A DNA stretch of 64,000 nucleotides. Origin: Polyodon spathula (taxonomy: Eukaryota; Chordata; Actinopteri; Acipenseriformes; Polyodontidae). Where the stretch lies: assembly GCF_017654505.1 (NCBI RefSeq), contig NC_054537.1:74174118-74238117 (forward strand). Direction: 5' to 3'. The translations under genes were made by a program, and so were the position numbers. Below are positions 44,373 to 57,362 of the stretch, piece by piece; positions within the stretch are counted from its first letter, which is position 1, and each line of letters starts with the position of its first letter. The notes beneath the pieces are model-generated. The model saw only the letters and a program-made list of their open reading frames with translations, was not told the DNA's origin and searched no databases.

Positions 44373-45982
44373 CTTTAACCTAGCATTTCTAATTCTTATG
44401 ACAAACCACTCCCACAATGTCTGGTTTCTATTAAAATATGATTTTATTTTTTTTAAATACAGTTATCCATTTGATAGAACGTGACATATGTTTTTGTACA
44501 ATCTACTATATTTTTGTTATGTTGATACTAAATTTGTGTATTATTTTAGATGTTAGATATTGTTTCAAGGAGATATCATTTTCTATTTAAAATGAAAATC
44601 TTCTGTAAATATAAACTACAATATCAAACTATAAACAAAGGAAAGATGTTTTAGTTTGAACATGTTTCCTGTAAAATTATTATTAATTAGGTTTGACTGC
44701 ACTGTATAGAGTTGTGTGATGCAATTTGAAGTTTTAACTGCAGCCAGATTTTTTTAGCAAGTCGCCAGAGTGTGTGAAATATAATGTTTGTTCTGCTAAT
44801 CTTAGGTCTGTGAACATACAGCTACAAATTTAAAGCAGCAGTAATGGCACAGTATAGCACCATGTGGACCACTTCAGAATTGCCAACTGGGGACAACAAA
44901 TAATTAAACTGAGAACACAATGTACCTTCTTTCTGTCTGTCTTAAAAACTTTTTGTCTGGAAAGGCTACCTAGAGTATTCTTGGCTCTGCTTTATAACAA
45001 GGAGTTTTGGCATGATAAAACGCATGTTCTTTGGGAATTTCTCCTTCTGGTTGATGAGCCATGACAGATGAGTAGATGACCCAAGTTAATTATTATTGAA
45101 TTTCTTTTTACTGCTCTGTTGCCACCCAGCTAAGCTACGAAAAAATGTTGACAGTGGGTATCTCATTAAAACAGCTGCTTCAATTACAAGGAAGGATTTA
45201 AAAAATAAAATAAAATAAAAGTAGTATAAGTTTGTTCTTTAAAACAATTAAAGAAATTATTTCTAAGCTAATCCCTTGAAGTTTTGTTTTTGTAAACAAA
45301 TAATAAAATGATATCTATAAATAGGACCTGTCACATAAAAAGCCACATTTACATTACATCTGTATAAGGCTGGCCCTTTTTGTATATACATTTATTTATT
45401 TTTTTTTTTATGGATGGTCCCTGAGCAAACTTGTTAACGCAGTTAAAGTAATTGCCATTAGTCTTCCAGTATCCCAGAATCCTCCTTACATAGTGTACTG
45501 TTTAAAAGACATTCTACCCCCCTGCAATTGCTGGACCCCATATACTCTGTATTCACTAAACACAGTGTGAAACACATTCCGTGGTGGTCACGTAAAACAT
45601 GAACCTGTTTACTTGGTATGTTCTCACAGTTTGCAGTTCACATCAGGAGCAGCCTGTGTGTGTTACTATAGTATGGCTAATTCTTGGGTAACCTCTGCCA
45701 TTGGCAGTAAAAGTTGCACAGATAACAGAATCCCCCAGTTCCTCAAGTAGGAGACACAATGAAATACTGCATCTTTGACGACTATGTTTATTAAATCAAC
45801 CATTCATACCACTGAAGAGCTCAATAAGTGATGACTTCTACAATGTACCTTGAGTAGAAACAGATTTGGGGGAAAATACAAAAAATAAAATCCAACTAAT
45901 AAAAAGTAGCTAATAGAAACTCATACAAAATACAATAATACAACATTGCTGGGAATGAAAATCAAGTATTTCTAATGCCTTT

Positions 45983-46013
<31 letters not shown>

Positions 46014-47413
46014 GATCCAAATACTGTTATCAGGCAGATTTTTCTTGTATCAATATCTCAGTAAGAAATAAATTGAAGATATGACTCTTAACACATGGCA
46101 CCATACTGCCTTCAGCTCTGGAAATGATTAAATAATAATAATGTTTTGTCTCCAACAGCACGTATCACAAATTAGAAAGAATGGAACTTACTGTAGCATT
46201 TGAGACCAAATCAGGAGAGATACCAAAAATAAACAAAAAGTTGTGTTCCAATTAGGATATTATATCAGGAAAACTATATAAAGTTCCTGTATGTAAAATG
46301 TATTTTGTGAAAGGGGGAAAAAATTGCAAGTTTTAGTAATTAAATGTATCTAGTCGCCTACATGTGTTAATGCTGCTCATGCTGTTTGCTCAGTGACTTG
46401 TTCACAGTGTGTTTATACATTTTATTCAAAGCCTCCTGGTTTTGTTGTTATTATAATTTGTTAAAATGAAGTAGCTGAAAGTAATCAGTCTGCATCCAGT
46501 TGTTTGAGTTCTACAACTTGTCATTCAAACCAGAGCCTAGCTGCTATTGCTGTTGTGGTTACTGGATTGCTGCTGACAGCACAGTATGCTTGATTAAAAA
46601 TACAATAAAATATATGTACATTTTAATAGATATATTTGAACATATAGGTCAACGAGGAATCAGACTTTATTCTACATTAAAAGACAATACTCGTTGTGTG
46701 CAATAAAGTAGACGTGTTCTTTCATTAAGCAGAAAAAAATGTAAATTACATAAATTAATACAGTATTTACATATTTCCAACAGATTTGTATGGAACAGAG
46801 AATAAATCTAATTTGAAATCTAGTTTCATGTATGTTCAATTACCTTATATTAGCATACATTGTGCAACAGATGGTTCAGATTTGACTGTTTATTTGCAAA
46901 AATAAACATCAAAAACAATATAGGCAGCAAGTAATACAATGAAAACACCCACATATAATAAACAAACACCCACACAGGGATTTAATGTGTATTTTAATTA
47001 GTCTTTACAGACATCTGCAATAGCATTTCCTAAAATCTGCAGAGGGAGAAAAAAAATGCTTCTGCAAACAAATTTTCAATGAAAAATAGTATTAATGGGT
47101 AGTCATAAAAAGAAAGTTAGTTAAGTAAAGCAATAACAGGGTGAGTGGTAAGATTAGGCTATCTTACGCTTGTATGGGTGCAGTAAGAGCTGTCTTACCA
47201 CACACCCTGGAGCGGGTTATTGCGCTTATAAAATGTCTCTATGTTTTTATTTTATAAAAAGAAAACAAAAAACAATAACATTTTAAACTTTAAAATACGT
47301 TGTATGTAATGTATCCTTCCAATGCCAAATAGTTTGTATATTTTGTCTTTAGAAGCTACAAAGGTGCTGGGAACCCATGTTACTGTATTTTTATTTATTT
47401 ATTTATTTTGATG
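44373..47413. other. Non-coding stretch
   Basis: AT-rich unique DNA with poly-A at about 45990-46012 and short ATTT runs near 47392. No gene recognised. Confidence 0.65.
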
Positions 47414-49625
47414 TTCTAGGGCAGGGGTTCCCACTACATTATTACCAGACCACAAATAAAATAGGTCCTATTTTTAAAACAATTGTACAATAATAAGAAA
47501 TAATAACTTTTACCTTATTGATTTGATGATTTGCACTGCATGGTGTCAGCAAGCTTTTCATAGTCTGGATTGTAGCTGTTGATTGCTAGCCTCAAGGTAG
47601 ATCCAAAAAAATGCTGTTAAGTACATGCTAATTTTTCTCATATTTGGATATTTTTCCTCCACGATAAGGTTCCAATAGTCTTCCCCCGATGCCCTCGATT
47701 TGGAGGTCACTTTGCAGAGTCAAAATTTCACTCTCTACGGCAGATGTCTCCATGTGAAACAATGATGCTATTTTTGTTGCAATTTCGTCAACATCAACTT
47801 CCACACCAAACGAAAAGCACAAAAAAGTTGCCACAGGTTCCAGGACTGCAAAATCTTGGAAGCGTCGGTCAAATTCTGTGATAATTTTGTACACCTGTTC
47901 AATGTATCGACCACTGTCATGTGCAGGTGCTTTTCCCTGACTTTTGAGCTCCGACATCATATTTTTGAAATTCCTCAGTTTGTGTCGCTGCAGTTGTGAG
48001 GACAGCAATTTTAATTTTTGTTTAAGAGCTGTCACAGAGCTAATCATTTGAACAATGTTTTTGTCTTTTCCTTGCAGCGCTAAATTGAGCTCATTCAACC
48101 GAACAGTTACGTTGGTCAAAAAAGCTAAATCTAACAGCCACACTTTGTCTTCAAACTGCTTATATTCCGCATCTTTAGAGGGCAGAAACTCCTTGATTTC
48201 AAATAACAGATCCCCAAATCTCTGCAGGAATTTACCTCTACTAAGCCACCTTACATCTGTGTGTAGCAAGAGGTCTGTGTGTTCAGCTTCACTTTCTTCC
48301 AGTTGAGACCTGAAGAGGCGCCTCTACAGAATTCTGGCCTGAATCGAATACACAATTTTAAGTGCACTATTCATGACATTGTTCATATTCAGCATTTTAC
48401 CACACAAATTCTGGAAAGTCATCATCACTTTTGCAAAGGGCAATAAACCCATTTATGCAGCCAGTCATGACTGGTGCTCCATCTGTAGTTATGGACACAA
48501 GTTTGTAAATGGTTAACTGCGTGCTATTAGTAGTCCTTGAATGCCCGAAAAATGTCCTCCCCTCGAGTTTTTCCTTTCAACTATATGATTTTGAGCAGTT
48601 CTTCTTTGGCAGTCATATCTTCAAACACCTTCTAATGAAAATACACAACTGAGATGTGTTGATCACGTCTGTTGACTCATCAAATTGAAGTGAAAAGAAC
48701 ACAAATCCTCACCCATCACTTTACAGAGCCGCATAACAGTATTTCTGGATAGCTGAACATCCGTAATATCGGAAATGATTTCTAATTTATTTTTGAAATC
48801 ATCAAACAATGATTCAGCTGCCTCTAAAAATGCCTCTTTTATCATTTCTCCATCCTGGAATGGTTTCTTGTGCTTTGCTAGTATGCGACTCACCCGGAAT
48901 AATGCAATCGTGGCTGCCTTTGATTTTGAGCTGGGCCTTGTAAAGATCGATTGTTGTGCAGGTAGTTGAGACTTCAATTCTTTCACTTTTTTCTTTCATA
49001 GTTCACGTTTAGCTGGAAAGTCGCTTTTCATATTTCTTGTGAACAATTTTGAAATGCATCTCAACATTTCCCTTCTTAGCAAGTGCTACACTTGAATGGC
49101 AGATCAGACACACACATTTTGAATTTGTTGTCCCACTCACTGTGAAAGTGGTATGTTTTCTGTTTCTTGTTGTTTGGTCTAGCACTCATATTGAAAACTT
49201 AACCACAACTTAAATTAAAAAAAAAAATAGTAAAAAAAACAACAACCAAGAACAAGAACAAATATTTTGTTACAGGTCTCCCGCTTTGCAAATGTGGAAC
49301 GTAAACGTATGAACTGCAGATGGTTGCTATGGTAGCAACAGTTTGGAAAAAAAAAACAATTTAGCAACTACAGTGCCACGGGTTGGTCAAATGTTATTTT
49401 TTTTTAATATTTTGGCTGTTCAGTAATAGTCGAGCAAGAAGCGAAACTTAGTGTAAGCAAAGCATACAGTGCTTCAGAACTGTGGACCTCATTATTTTTA
49501 AGGAGACTTGGTGGTCACATTGTGAATTGCCAAAATATATTTTTTAGTGCATAAGTTTTGAAAACTTATGCGGTCTAATAGAAACAAGTTCGTGATCGAC
49601 GTCCTAGGCACCAATGTTCTAGGTT
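47414..49625 (-). mobile_element. hAT DNA transposon with 8-bp target duplication
   Basis: Body 47422-49617. Left end CAGGGGTTCCCAC faces right end ...TAGGCACCAATG (8 of 12 complementary positions). Flanks TTCTAGGG (47414-47421) and TTCTAGGT (49618-49625) form an 8-bp target duplication with one mismatch, the length expected for hAT. It contains a minus-strand transposase relic with BED finger and catalytic motifs. C-terminally deleted and frame-broken, so inactive. Confidence 0.85.
47628..49189 (-). pseudogene. hAT transposase relic (GTF2IRD2/ZBED-like)
   Basis: On the minus strand from ATG at 49189: MSARPNNKKQKTYHFHSEW, a BED-like finger (CLICHSSVALAKKGNVEMHF, in a shifted frame), a segment with LAKHKKPFQDGEMIKEAFLE, then FDESTDV (about 48675; first catalytic Asp region), SITTDGAPVMTG (about 48490; second Asp), and LHTDVRWLSRGKFLQRFGDL (48269 on) through an alpha-helical insertion domain ending ILTLQSDLQIE near 47690. 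Several frameshifts and stops. The C-terminal dimerisation region with the catalytic Glu is missing after 47628. Closest in style to vertebrate GTF2IRD2/ZBED5/FAM200-type hATs (by memory). Confidence 0.82.
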
Positions 49626-50699
49626 TTTTTTTTTTTTTTAAGTTGGTTGGCATTTTAGATATGTGGGCATAAATGCGGTGATTCAGGGCGGAGCGAGCTT
49701 CACCCAGTGTTACCTGTATGATATAAGTTTTTTTTTTTTTTTAACCTAACAAATATATTTAAATAGGGATAATAATATTTGTTTTAATAGACTAATACAT
49801 CACATTTTAAAAACAGCTTTAATAAATGTTTTCATAGATAGTAAACAACACTCATGCTTTAAAGTTGACATGTGCATATATCTGCAGTAAGGACTTAACG
49901 CACTGGCAGAACTGCTGTGTCAAGAACTGTCAAGAAGTTAGAATTGTTAAAGACCATTTACGGACTGAGTCAAGTAATGTATTTTCCTGCAATGAAATCT
50001 CTGCACAATCCTTCACTGGAGCATGGTGGCAGTAACATTATCTTCCTTCTCTGAAGAATGAGCCCAGACTTCTGAATCACATTCACAAGATCACCCAATA
50101 CAAGTAAAAGTATTTATATTTAGTACTCTACAGTATATACAATATCTGTATATACATCTCTGTATAGTACAGGTCTATGGCTGTTTTTCATTGATTCAGT
50201 GGTGGGGCTGAAATTTATACTGCCCTTTGGGTTTAACCCTCTGCTTATCCCTTTGAATTAAACACAATGGGCATATAATGCTTCTCCCTTTGCTATGGTG
50301 ACAATTTCACTAGAAACTACACCATGCACTGAAGAGCAGGTAGTCGTTTGTAAAACATGTTACCTATGAGCATGTTCAACATGATTTTAATCAAACTGTT
50401 AAATAGATCACTGTATATATAATTTTTGAGTTTTTGTCGTAACTATTAGAGTTCTATATGTGTTTTTTTTTTATTTTTTTATTTGTGGGAATATAATTTT
50501 TTTTATGATTTGATTAGATAATGTAGAAGCACTTGCTTTAGCACCAAAAATACTATAACAAATATACTAACAAATACATTATTTCACTTTTCATTTCACT
50601 TGCTAAAATTTTGATGAATATTGTTTCAGAAAAACATAAGGTAAAATAATAGTAATAATAATCACTGTATATATATATTTGTGTTTTTTCAACATTTAT
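49626..50699. other. Non-coding stretch
   Basis: AT-rich with poly-T runs (about 49626-49639, 49728-49742). No gene recognised. Confidence 0.65.
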
Positions 50700-51295
50700 A
50701 AATATTGTAGTGTTTTGCAGAAAACAGGAGAAGACACACTTGTTCTTGGTTCCAATAACTGTTTCAATTATTCTTCTCTGGACACCCAAGCCAGAGTCAT
50801 TGCTCTGTCCGCTTCACAACATACAAACTCTCAGACACTACTTCAGCGCCTGTCACGGTCAACTGCTCTGTCCGCTTCAAAGCATATCTTTCACACAGGA
50901 ACCAAGGCAACCCAAACAACAACACTTAAAATGGTGGCGCAGTGCCTTTTATAACCTTAGTGCCGCCCCTTTATTCAAATAGGTTACCGGAGCTTACACA
51001 TCCTATTGGTCCTCAGCTGCACACTTCGGGCCAATGGGAATACACAGAATGTGTGTGTACACAGTGACTCACAGACAGGACCAATCACAGACCATGCACT
51101 ACAAGCAGGTTAAGACTACACAGACAGAGGCACATAAATCCAGCGGCGGGAACTACAGAGTGGGAAGGGACCACAATTACAGCAGGAATTACAATACACT
51201 AACACAGTGGAAATACAGTACAAAAACACAACCGCACAGATCACTCAATATCAAGAAACGAGTTGATATAAGCAGATACTATATCATGAACTGAA
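50700..51295 (-). mobile_element. LTR-like or promoter-like block, minus strand
   Basis: GC-richer island. Read on the minus strand it has GATTGGTCC and CCAATAGG (CCAAT boxes, about 51075 and 51003), TTATAAAAGGCAC (TATA, about 50955-50943), then CCACCATTTTAAGTG. Downstream the motif GAAGCGGACAGAGCA is repeated about 65 bp apart (50872 and 50809). Promoter order fits an LTR U3-R-U5 or a genuine promoter. No primer site or terminal repeats found, and no exon follows that I can recognise. Confidence 0.4.
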
Positions 51296-51299
51296 TGTA

Positions 51300-51571
51300 T
51301 CAGGTATGTTTTTTTTTTTCCTTATTACTGATAATAATGGAATGACTAACTAATATTTTATTTCTAGTTTAATTTTGAGAAAATATTCGAGAGTAATGTC
51401 CATTATTGCTTATAAAAACCACGAGAACAAACGTGTACTATGTCACTGTAATCACTCAGGTGAAAAAATGAATTGTAATTTGCCCAAACATCAATATTTT
51501 TCAACAAAACTTCCAAGAAATATTGTGTTTATATACATTTATCTCTAGCAGAATACATAATAAAAAATATT

Positions 51572-51614
<43 letters not shown>

Positions 51615-54600
51615 GTTTTGTATGGTTTCTGAAGTACTTTATAATGTTGTCCCCCAGAGTGTTTTGAAAAAGGACACCATTTCCAAGATGTTACAGTACA
51701 AAATGGATCTTTTATGAATTTGTATAGCAAGAGAGTTAAATACAGCCAAAAATGCCTGGTCCTTGGGGAGCATCCCACTGAAAAATGCTTGGTCCTGAAC
51801 ATTAAAAGTTGGGAAGGTAGCAGTCAGAATCTTTGCTACAACTGCAGAATCATAAAGCAGACATAATGCATGTGTAATTTCAATTAATTTAGTTGAATGT
51901 GTTCAGTTAAGATACTTCTTGAAGTTCAATTTAGAGTAATATTTGAAAATAAATGGAAAATGTGGGTGCATAAATAGTGATCACAGTTTATTTTAAGGAC
52001 AGTTTCTTTTTTTTTTTTGTTGTTTTTTTTTTGCTCATGACAGTTATCAACAATCAAACTAACATATTAAATGTGTTGTTATCCTCATCAATCCTACCAA
52101 TACTATGTTTTCTGTTATATTTATATAAAAAGATTTTAAATCAGGTTACTGTCATATTATTTCTCAGTAGGTTACAAGTAACACAAAAATTAGCTTGGCC
52201 ACCTACATACATCTGTGTTTTCTTTGCCTTTTTTTTTTTGCTTTACCCAACCAACAACATTTAATTGCATTACATTGGATGATAGAGTTTCCTTCACATG
52301 CCTACTGCTCTGCCAATCTTGTTTTTTGGTCCTGTCACAAAAGTCCAGTATAGGTCCAGCATTATAGGTAAACCCATCGTAACATTATAAAAATCAATTA
52401 ATGTGTTCCTAATAGCGTTTCAATAGTCTCTTAGTAACTTCTCCCATGAAGCTTCGTCTGGTCTGTATTGCAAACACTATACAAAATTATGTAGTCAGAG
52501 ATAGTTTTAAATCTCCTGTGCACAGCCATGGATGTTTAGACCCCAGACTGGGTGAGCATATTTGCCAATATGCCATATGGGAACTATAGCTGGGATTTTA
52601 TTTATTTATTTATTTTTTTAGAATAATTAAATGTTGATGGCAGGGTTCAAATGGATCATTAAAATTCAAAAGTGTGAGAAACAGATTTTTATTCTGTTGG
52701 AATGCTCCAGAGAGCTAAATAACCGACCAGGCTGCTGCAATGAACACCATGCCTTGTGGTGGTACTAATTTGATCATAATATAGTCATCTCTGAAGATTA
52801 GAGCTATTCAATTAAATATTCTAATTAACCTGAAGTATTAGGCAAATGATACTAATTACAAATATTCTCCTGAGATTCACAGCAATGAAAATCCCACTTT
52901 CAACTGATACTTCTAGCCAATGTTTCGTAACACAATGTCTTATATCATAGGCTTTCAGAATATTAAAATCCGCTTCATTTGCCTAAACCTCATTTGTTTA
53001 ATGGCATTAGCATTTTGTTTGAAATCGTAATAAACATGTACATCCTGCTTTCAAGTAAAATCTCAAATGAGTACACTCTTGGGGTAGCTTAGTGTTTACA
53101 CTCCCGACACTTTACTCAGAGCAAAACAATCTGATCTTAACTTTGGGCCATTAAACATACTGAAACTCTTTAACATGGCTTATAATTTCTCTATCCCAAC
53201 CCAGCAAAAGTTTTTTGGTTTTTTTTTGTGATTCAGATTTCAGTTCTAAAACCTTTTCTAGTAATTTACCAGGGTTAAGCAACATTGCCTTGTCTTTATA
53301 ATTAATTTAAAAGCCTGACTTTCACCAAAAGCTTATTCCAGAACCCAATCATTATCGTGTAACAAACTGTTACTTATTAGTTATGACAGCTATAAAAACA
53401 TGTCTAAAATGGATGTTCAAAGAAATGAGACAGAAGGCAAAAATATTTCCAACAGTTTACAGAATCATCATTTTTGAAAGCCAAAGCTATTAAGAAAGTA
53501 GAATGTCTGTGTGTTCTTCCTGATTACTTTATATTAAGCGTTTTTTCCTCAAAGGTCTTTGTATATGTCATGTGTATAATACCACTGCTGAATCTGGCAT
53601 TGTAGTCAATCCCAGCAACATGTTTCAATAAGGTAATTTTCTTGCTGCCTAAGAACATCAGCAGGGTGCAATCCTGAACAAAAACAGAATATGACATCTT
53701 ATTCAAGCATACATCTAGAGAACAAAGCTATACTTTATTAAAAGAAAATGGGATTTCACAATTGTTTTGACAAGCAGTAAAAATGAGGACCTGGGTTTAC
53801 ATCTGGGACAGTGTTATACATTGCAGATGCTTCTTTAAACTGGTGTGGTTTCCAATAGCAAACAGGTGAACTGAACAACTACCAAACAATGCAGAAATCA
53901 AGCTGCCTGTATTATTCTCTTTTATAGGATATAAAATAAGCACCAATTCATTAAATGCTTTCTACTTTTTACAAAGGTAAATAGCGAACTGTTTCATTAA
54001 GTATTGTTATCTTAAAAAAAAACAGTGTATAGAATCAATGTCTAATTGAATCAACTATTCAACAAAACCTCTTCATTGAATGAACCACTTTTTAGGTGAT
54101 TAAAAAAAAGTTATATAAACGTGATCACATTACCAAAAATGGATTTTTTTTTCGTGATTGCCTTGTAAGCCTACAATGTGTTGAATACATCAGAATGTAG
54201 CAGACACCCTTTTTCAATATTTGTTTGAAAAATGTACCAGTAATCTATAATCTCTTACTGCTTTATTACCAAAACATACTGGCACATGATTTCCCGGCCT
54301 GCTAAGGCTGTAAATTCTATTTTAGAGTTATCAGTATGAAGCAAAATTGATGACCATCACACTCTGTATATCAACAGTATGAAGAGAATAGTATAGGACA
54401 CAAATTAGCAATGAAATGTTTACATACATATGTGTGACATTCAGATGGACAGGTGTATGGAAATGCACCTGATATTCTCAATAACATATGCTAAATAATG
54501 TAAATACCAAGATTCATGACAATCAGAGAATGAGTTCTCTGGATATTTGCAAAAATGTATGTGACATATGTAGGTATGCACCACCATCTCCACTATATCT

Positions 54601-55030
54601 CCTTCGCAGAGGATTTAACCCCCAGCGCTAGATAATGACAGTCAGTGGTGTAGATCTAAATTGTATTGCACCTCAACTGTATCAGCATACAATGACAAAT
54701 TAATCAAACAAATAACAAATGCGTTTGCATCCATGCCAACAGTGTTCTTTATTACTGCTTAACTTATTTGACACCTTTCATTGGTCACTAATCATTGATG
54801 TTTATAGTTAGATAATCCCTACTCATGCCATACTGTACCTTGTTACTGCAGCTTGTGCATATTCAGAGTGCACATCATTGCACATTTAAATTCTCATCAG
54901 CAAACTGGAAGCTGACAGTGAGGCTAGGCAGCATACGAGCTGAAAGAAATGACAGTGACTGATTGTTTAGCTTAACTTCAGATTTGCTGATGTAACCTAC
55001 TTTTTTGTACTGCAAATGTAACATATTTAT
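51300..55030. other. Non-coding stretch
   Basis: No gene recognised. (AT)n at 51577-51611, poly-T near 52009-52030 and 52230. The segment 52.70-53.05 kb is repeat-free, rich in TAAT/ATTA motifs and compositionally typical of a conserved non-coding element; that is untested. Confidence 0.55.
51577..51611. repeat. (AT)n microsatellite
   Basis: About 17 AT units. Confidence 0.95.
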
Positions 55031-56976
55031 TAGGGGTGGACATTGATATGAAAATTGAATATTGATATAGTGCATATATTTCGACATCGATATTGATGAT
55101 ATTGAAGTCTTCCAAAACACAGAAAAATATAATAGCTCTTTGCAGTATGAAACTTATAGACGTTTATAGATATTTACATAAGAAAAGCAATAACTTACTT
55201 GAACTTAGCTTGGATATCCATGGAGAAAAACATGGTCTTGTTATATTGTTTTATTATTCCATCATCAGCTACCTCAAAACCAAAATATTTATATACTTCA
55301 CTGCGTAGGCTAGCCAGTCCAGAAGTAATTTAATCTTAAGCATGGTGTCATGCTGAATGTTGCATTACTTTGAGATGTGTTTTGATGTTTTAAAAGTACA
55401 TCTCATTTATAATACCGAAAATTCACATTTTAAAAATACATTAATAACAGTGTAAGTAATCGCATGGATAAAATGCAATGAACCACACTGACGCATGTGT
55501 ATGTCTTAATGCAGCATGCAAATAGCGTTTGGTACTTTTTAAGTAAGCATGTTCCTGTTTATTATTTCTAAGTAAGCATGTTCCTGTTTATTATATTTTT
55601 TGTGTTAAGGTTTTTTTTTTGGTGTGTATCCCTTTAAAAAAAAAGTCTGTGTTTCTTAATTAGTTGATGCATGCAAAACAGGATATAGTTTGGCTGATGA
55701 GACGAAACAGGTAAAGAAATGGGAGTAGAGCACACGAGAGAGGGTACACAGGTTATGGATTTGTTGTGTTTCTTGATTTATAGTCCACGAGGCGTGAGCT
55801 GGGGGGTAGAGATAGGGCAGAAGAAGCAAAAGGGAGCGGTAAGTAGGACAGAGTGCCGGCTAGAAAGGACCGGACCTAGGATAGAAGAGCAAGCGAGGCC
55901 CACTCTAGTAGCAGACCAGCGAAGCTGGACATGGAAGCTAGGATAGAAGGTGGTCACTGACTGAGGCAACGATGCCGACACGAGCCCAGGGGCGAAGGAC
56001 CCAGCAACCGAAGACAGGATACAGAAAGTGGTCACTGACTGAGGGCAGCGATGCCGACCCGAGCCCAGGGCTGAAGGACCTAGCAACTGAAAACATATAT
56101 GAGGGTTATGACTCGGGGAGCCGCCCCTCAGAGGAAGACGGTCCCAGAAGACCGGGACACGAAAGGAGATAGAAAGGGAGAGGTACCCAGCATCTGAGAC
56201 TTCTGTAGAGGGGCGCTCGTTAAACCCCCAAATGGCCGAGACTTCACGCTGCCTGGGACCTGAGATAAGAACAAGGCATAGAGGTTAGTATGGGACTCGA
56301 GCATGAGTAGCCACGTCCCGAACAGAGACAGAGTATAGATCAGCCTTGAGTGAGGCAAGATAAGCGCAGGAGCTGCGAAAGAACAGAGTGTGGCCTGGGG
56401 TCCGCTCTGACTCACATGGTGACAACCCCCCTGAAGGTCAAGGGAGGCTGAAGACTGCCCTGAGGTCGGGGAAGTGATGAGCACTTGCCCCCCCAGAGAC
56501 GACTGATGTGAAGGCATGTATGAGAAGGTGGAGGAGGGGAGGAGGAGGAAAACGAAACGCTAGACAGCAAAGGTGCAAGCGATCAGGGCTTAAATAGAAA
56601 ATAGGTACTAATTGACAGGAAATTGGAAGCCCCCTGCTGCACGCCTCCTGAACTACGCTAGCTAACATTTATTGAATGTTTGAAATACATTTGTTAATCG
56701 GGTTCTTCGAAAGATGCCAATCAATGGAATAAAATGGTTACATAATAATGTATGTGTGGTGTTTGCCTACAGTGATTGGTATGCCTAGGGTTTGTTGTAT
56801 CTTAATATAAAATAAACTTGATTAAAGTGTGTTTGTATTTTTAGCAGTATTAGCAATACAAAGTATGTCTCTCCAGGTGTATGTGATTTTTTTTCTCCCA
56901 TGATATCGTGATATGGAAATTATTATCGATATCGAACCATATTGATATCATATCAAAATATTGGTGCCCACCCCTA
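55031..56976. mobile_element. hAT-like element with ATATCGAT-rich termini and an insert
   Basis: Left end TAGGGGTGGACATTGATATG faces right end whose reverse complement starts TAGGGGTGGGCACCAATATT. Both continue into ATATCGATA/ATATTGATAT-rich subterminal sequence. TAGGGGTG ends are typical of a hAT group in vertebrates. No 8-bp duplication is visible (ATATTTAT versus ACAGGAAG). No transposase found. The middle (about 55.69-56.66 kb) is an unrelated GC-rich block. Confidence 0.6.
55690..56665 (-). mobile_element. GC-rich block inside the hAT-like element, possibly an LTR
   Basis: Sharp compositional contrast with the flanks. On the minus strand it starts TGTTAGCTAGCGTAGTTCAG (about 56665), has CAATTAGTACC and TATTTAAGCCCTGATCGC (TATA-like, about 56597-56580), and runs through C/T-rich sequence containing an imperfect tandem duplication of about 75-80 bp (GGTCCTTC-GCCCTGGGCTCG units at about 55950-56090). 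Open frames have no recognised domain. LTR or other insertion; origin uncertain. Confidence 0.4.
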
Positions 56977-57183
56977 ACAGGAAGGGAGGAAGACTGCTGA
57001 AGATACCCCAAAATACATTTTCTAAAGGTTTGCTAAAACCCTGTACACACATATATTGTTTAACATTTTGAAACATTTTTTTTTATTATTATTTTATTAC
57101 TGGCTTTTTTTTATTGGTATGTTTAATATTGTGTGTTAATGTTATACTTGTATGTATGTTTAATATTACACAAAACTTGAAGA

Positions 57184-57252
57184 TATATATATATATATAT
57201 ATATGATATATTATAATATATTATTATATATATATATATATATATATATATT
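57184..57252. repeat. Interrupted (AT)n microsatellite
   Basis: AT units interrupted by GATATATTATAATATATTAT; self-complementary. Confidence 0.95.
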
Positions 57253-57304
57253 ACTGTTATGTAAATTATTAACATATATTGTATATGACCATTTTGGTAA
57301 AAAT

Positions 57305-57362
57305 GTTGCAAAACTATTAAACATAAGAACATAAGAAAGTTTACAAACGGAGTTGCAAAACT
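57305..57362 (-). mobile_element. CR1 3' tip, about 30-bp insertion with 11-bp target duplication
   Basis: 57320-57349 reads ACATAAGAACATAAGAAAGT followed by TTACAAACG, identical to the last bases of the CR1 family (compare 36021-36050). It is flanked by the direct repeat GTTGCAAAACT at 57305-57315 and 57352-57362. This is an extremely 5'-truncated retrotransposition event. Confidence 0.8.
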
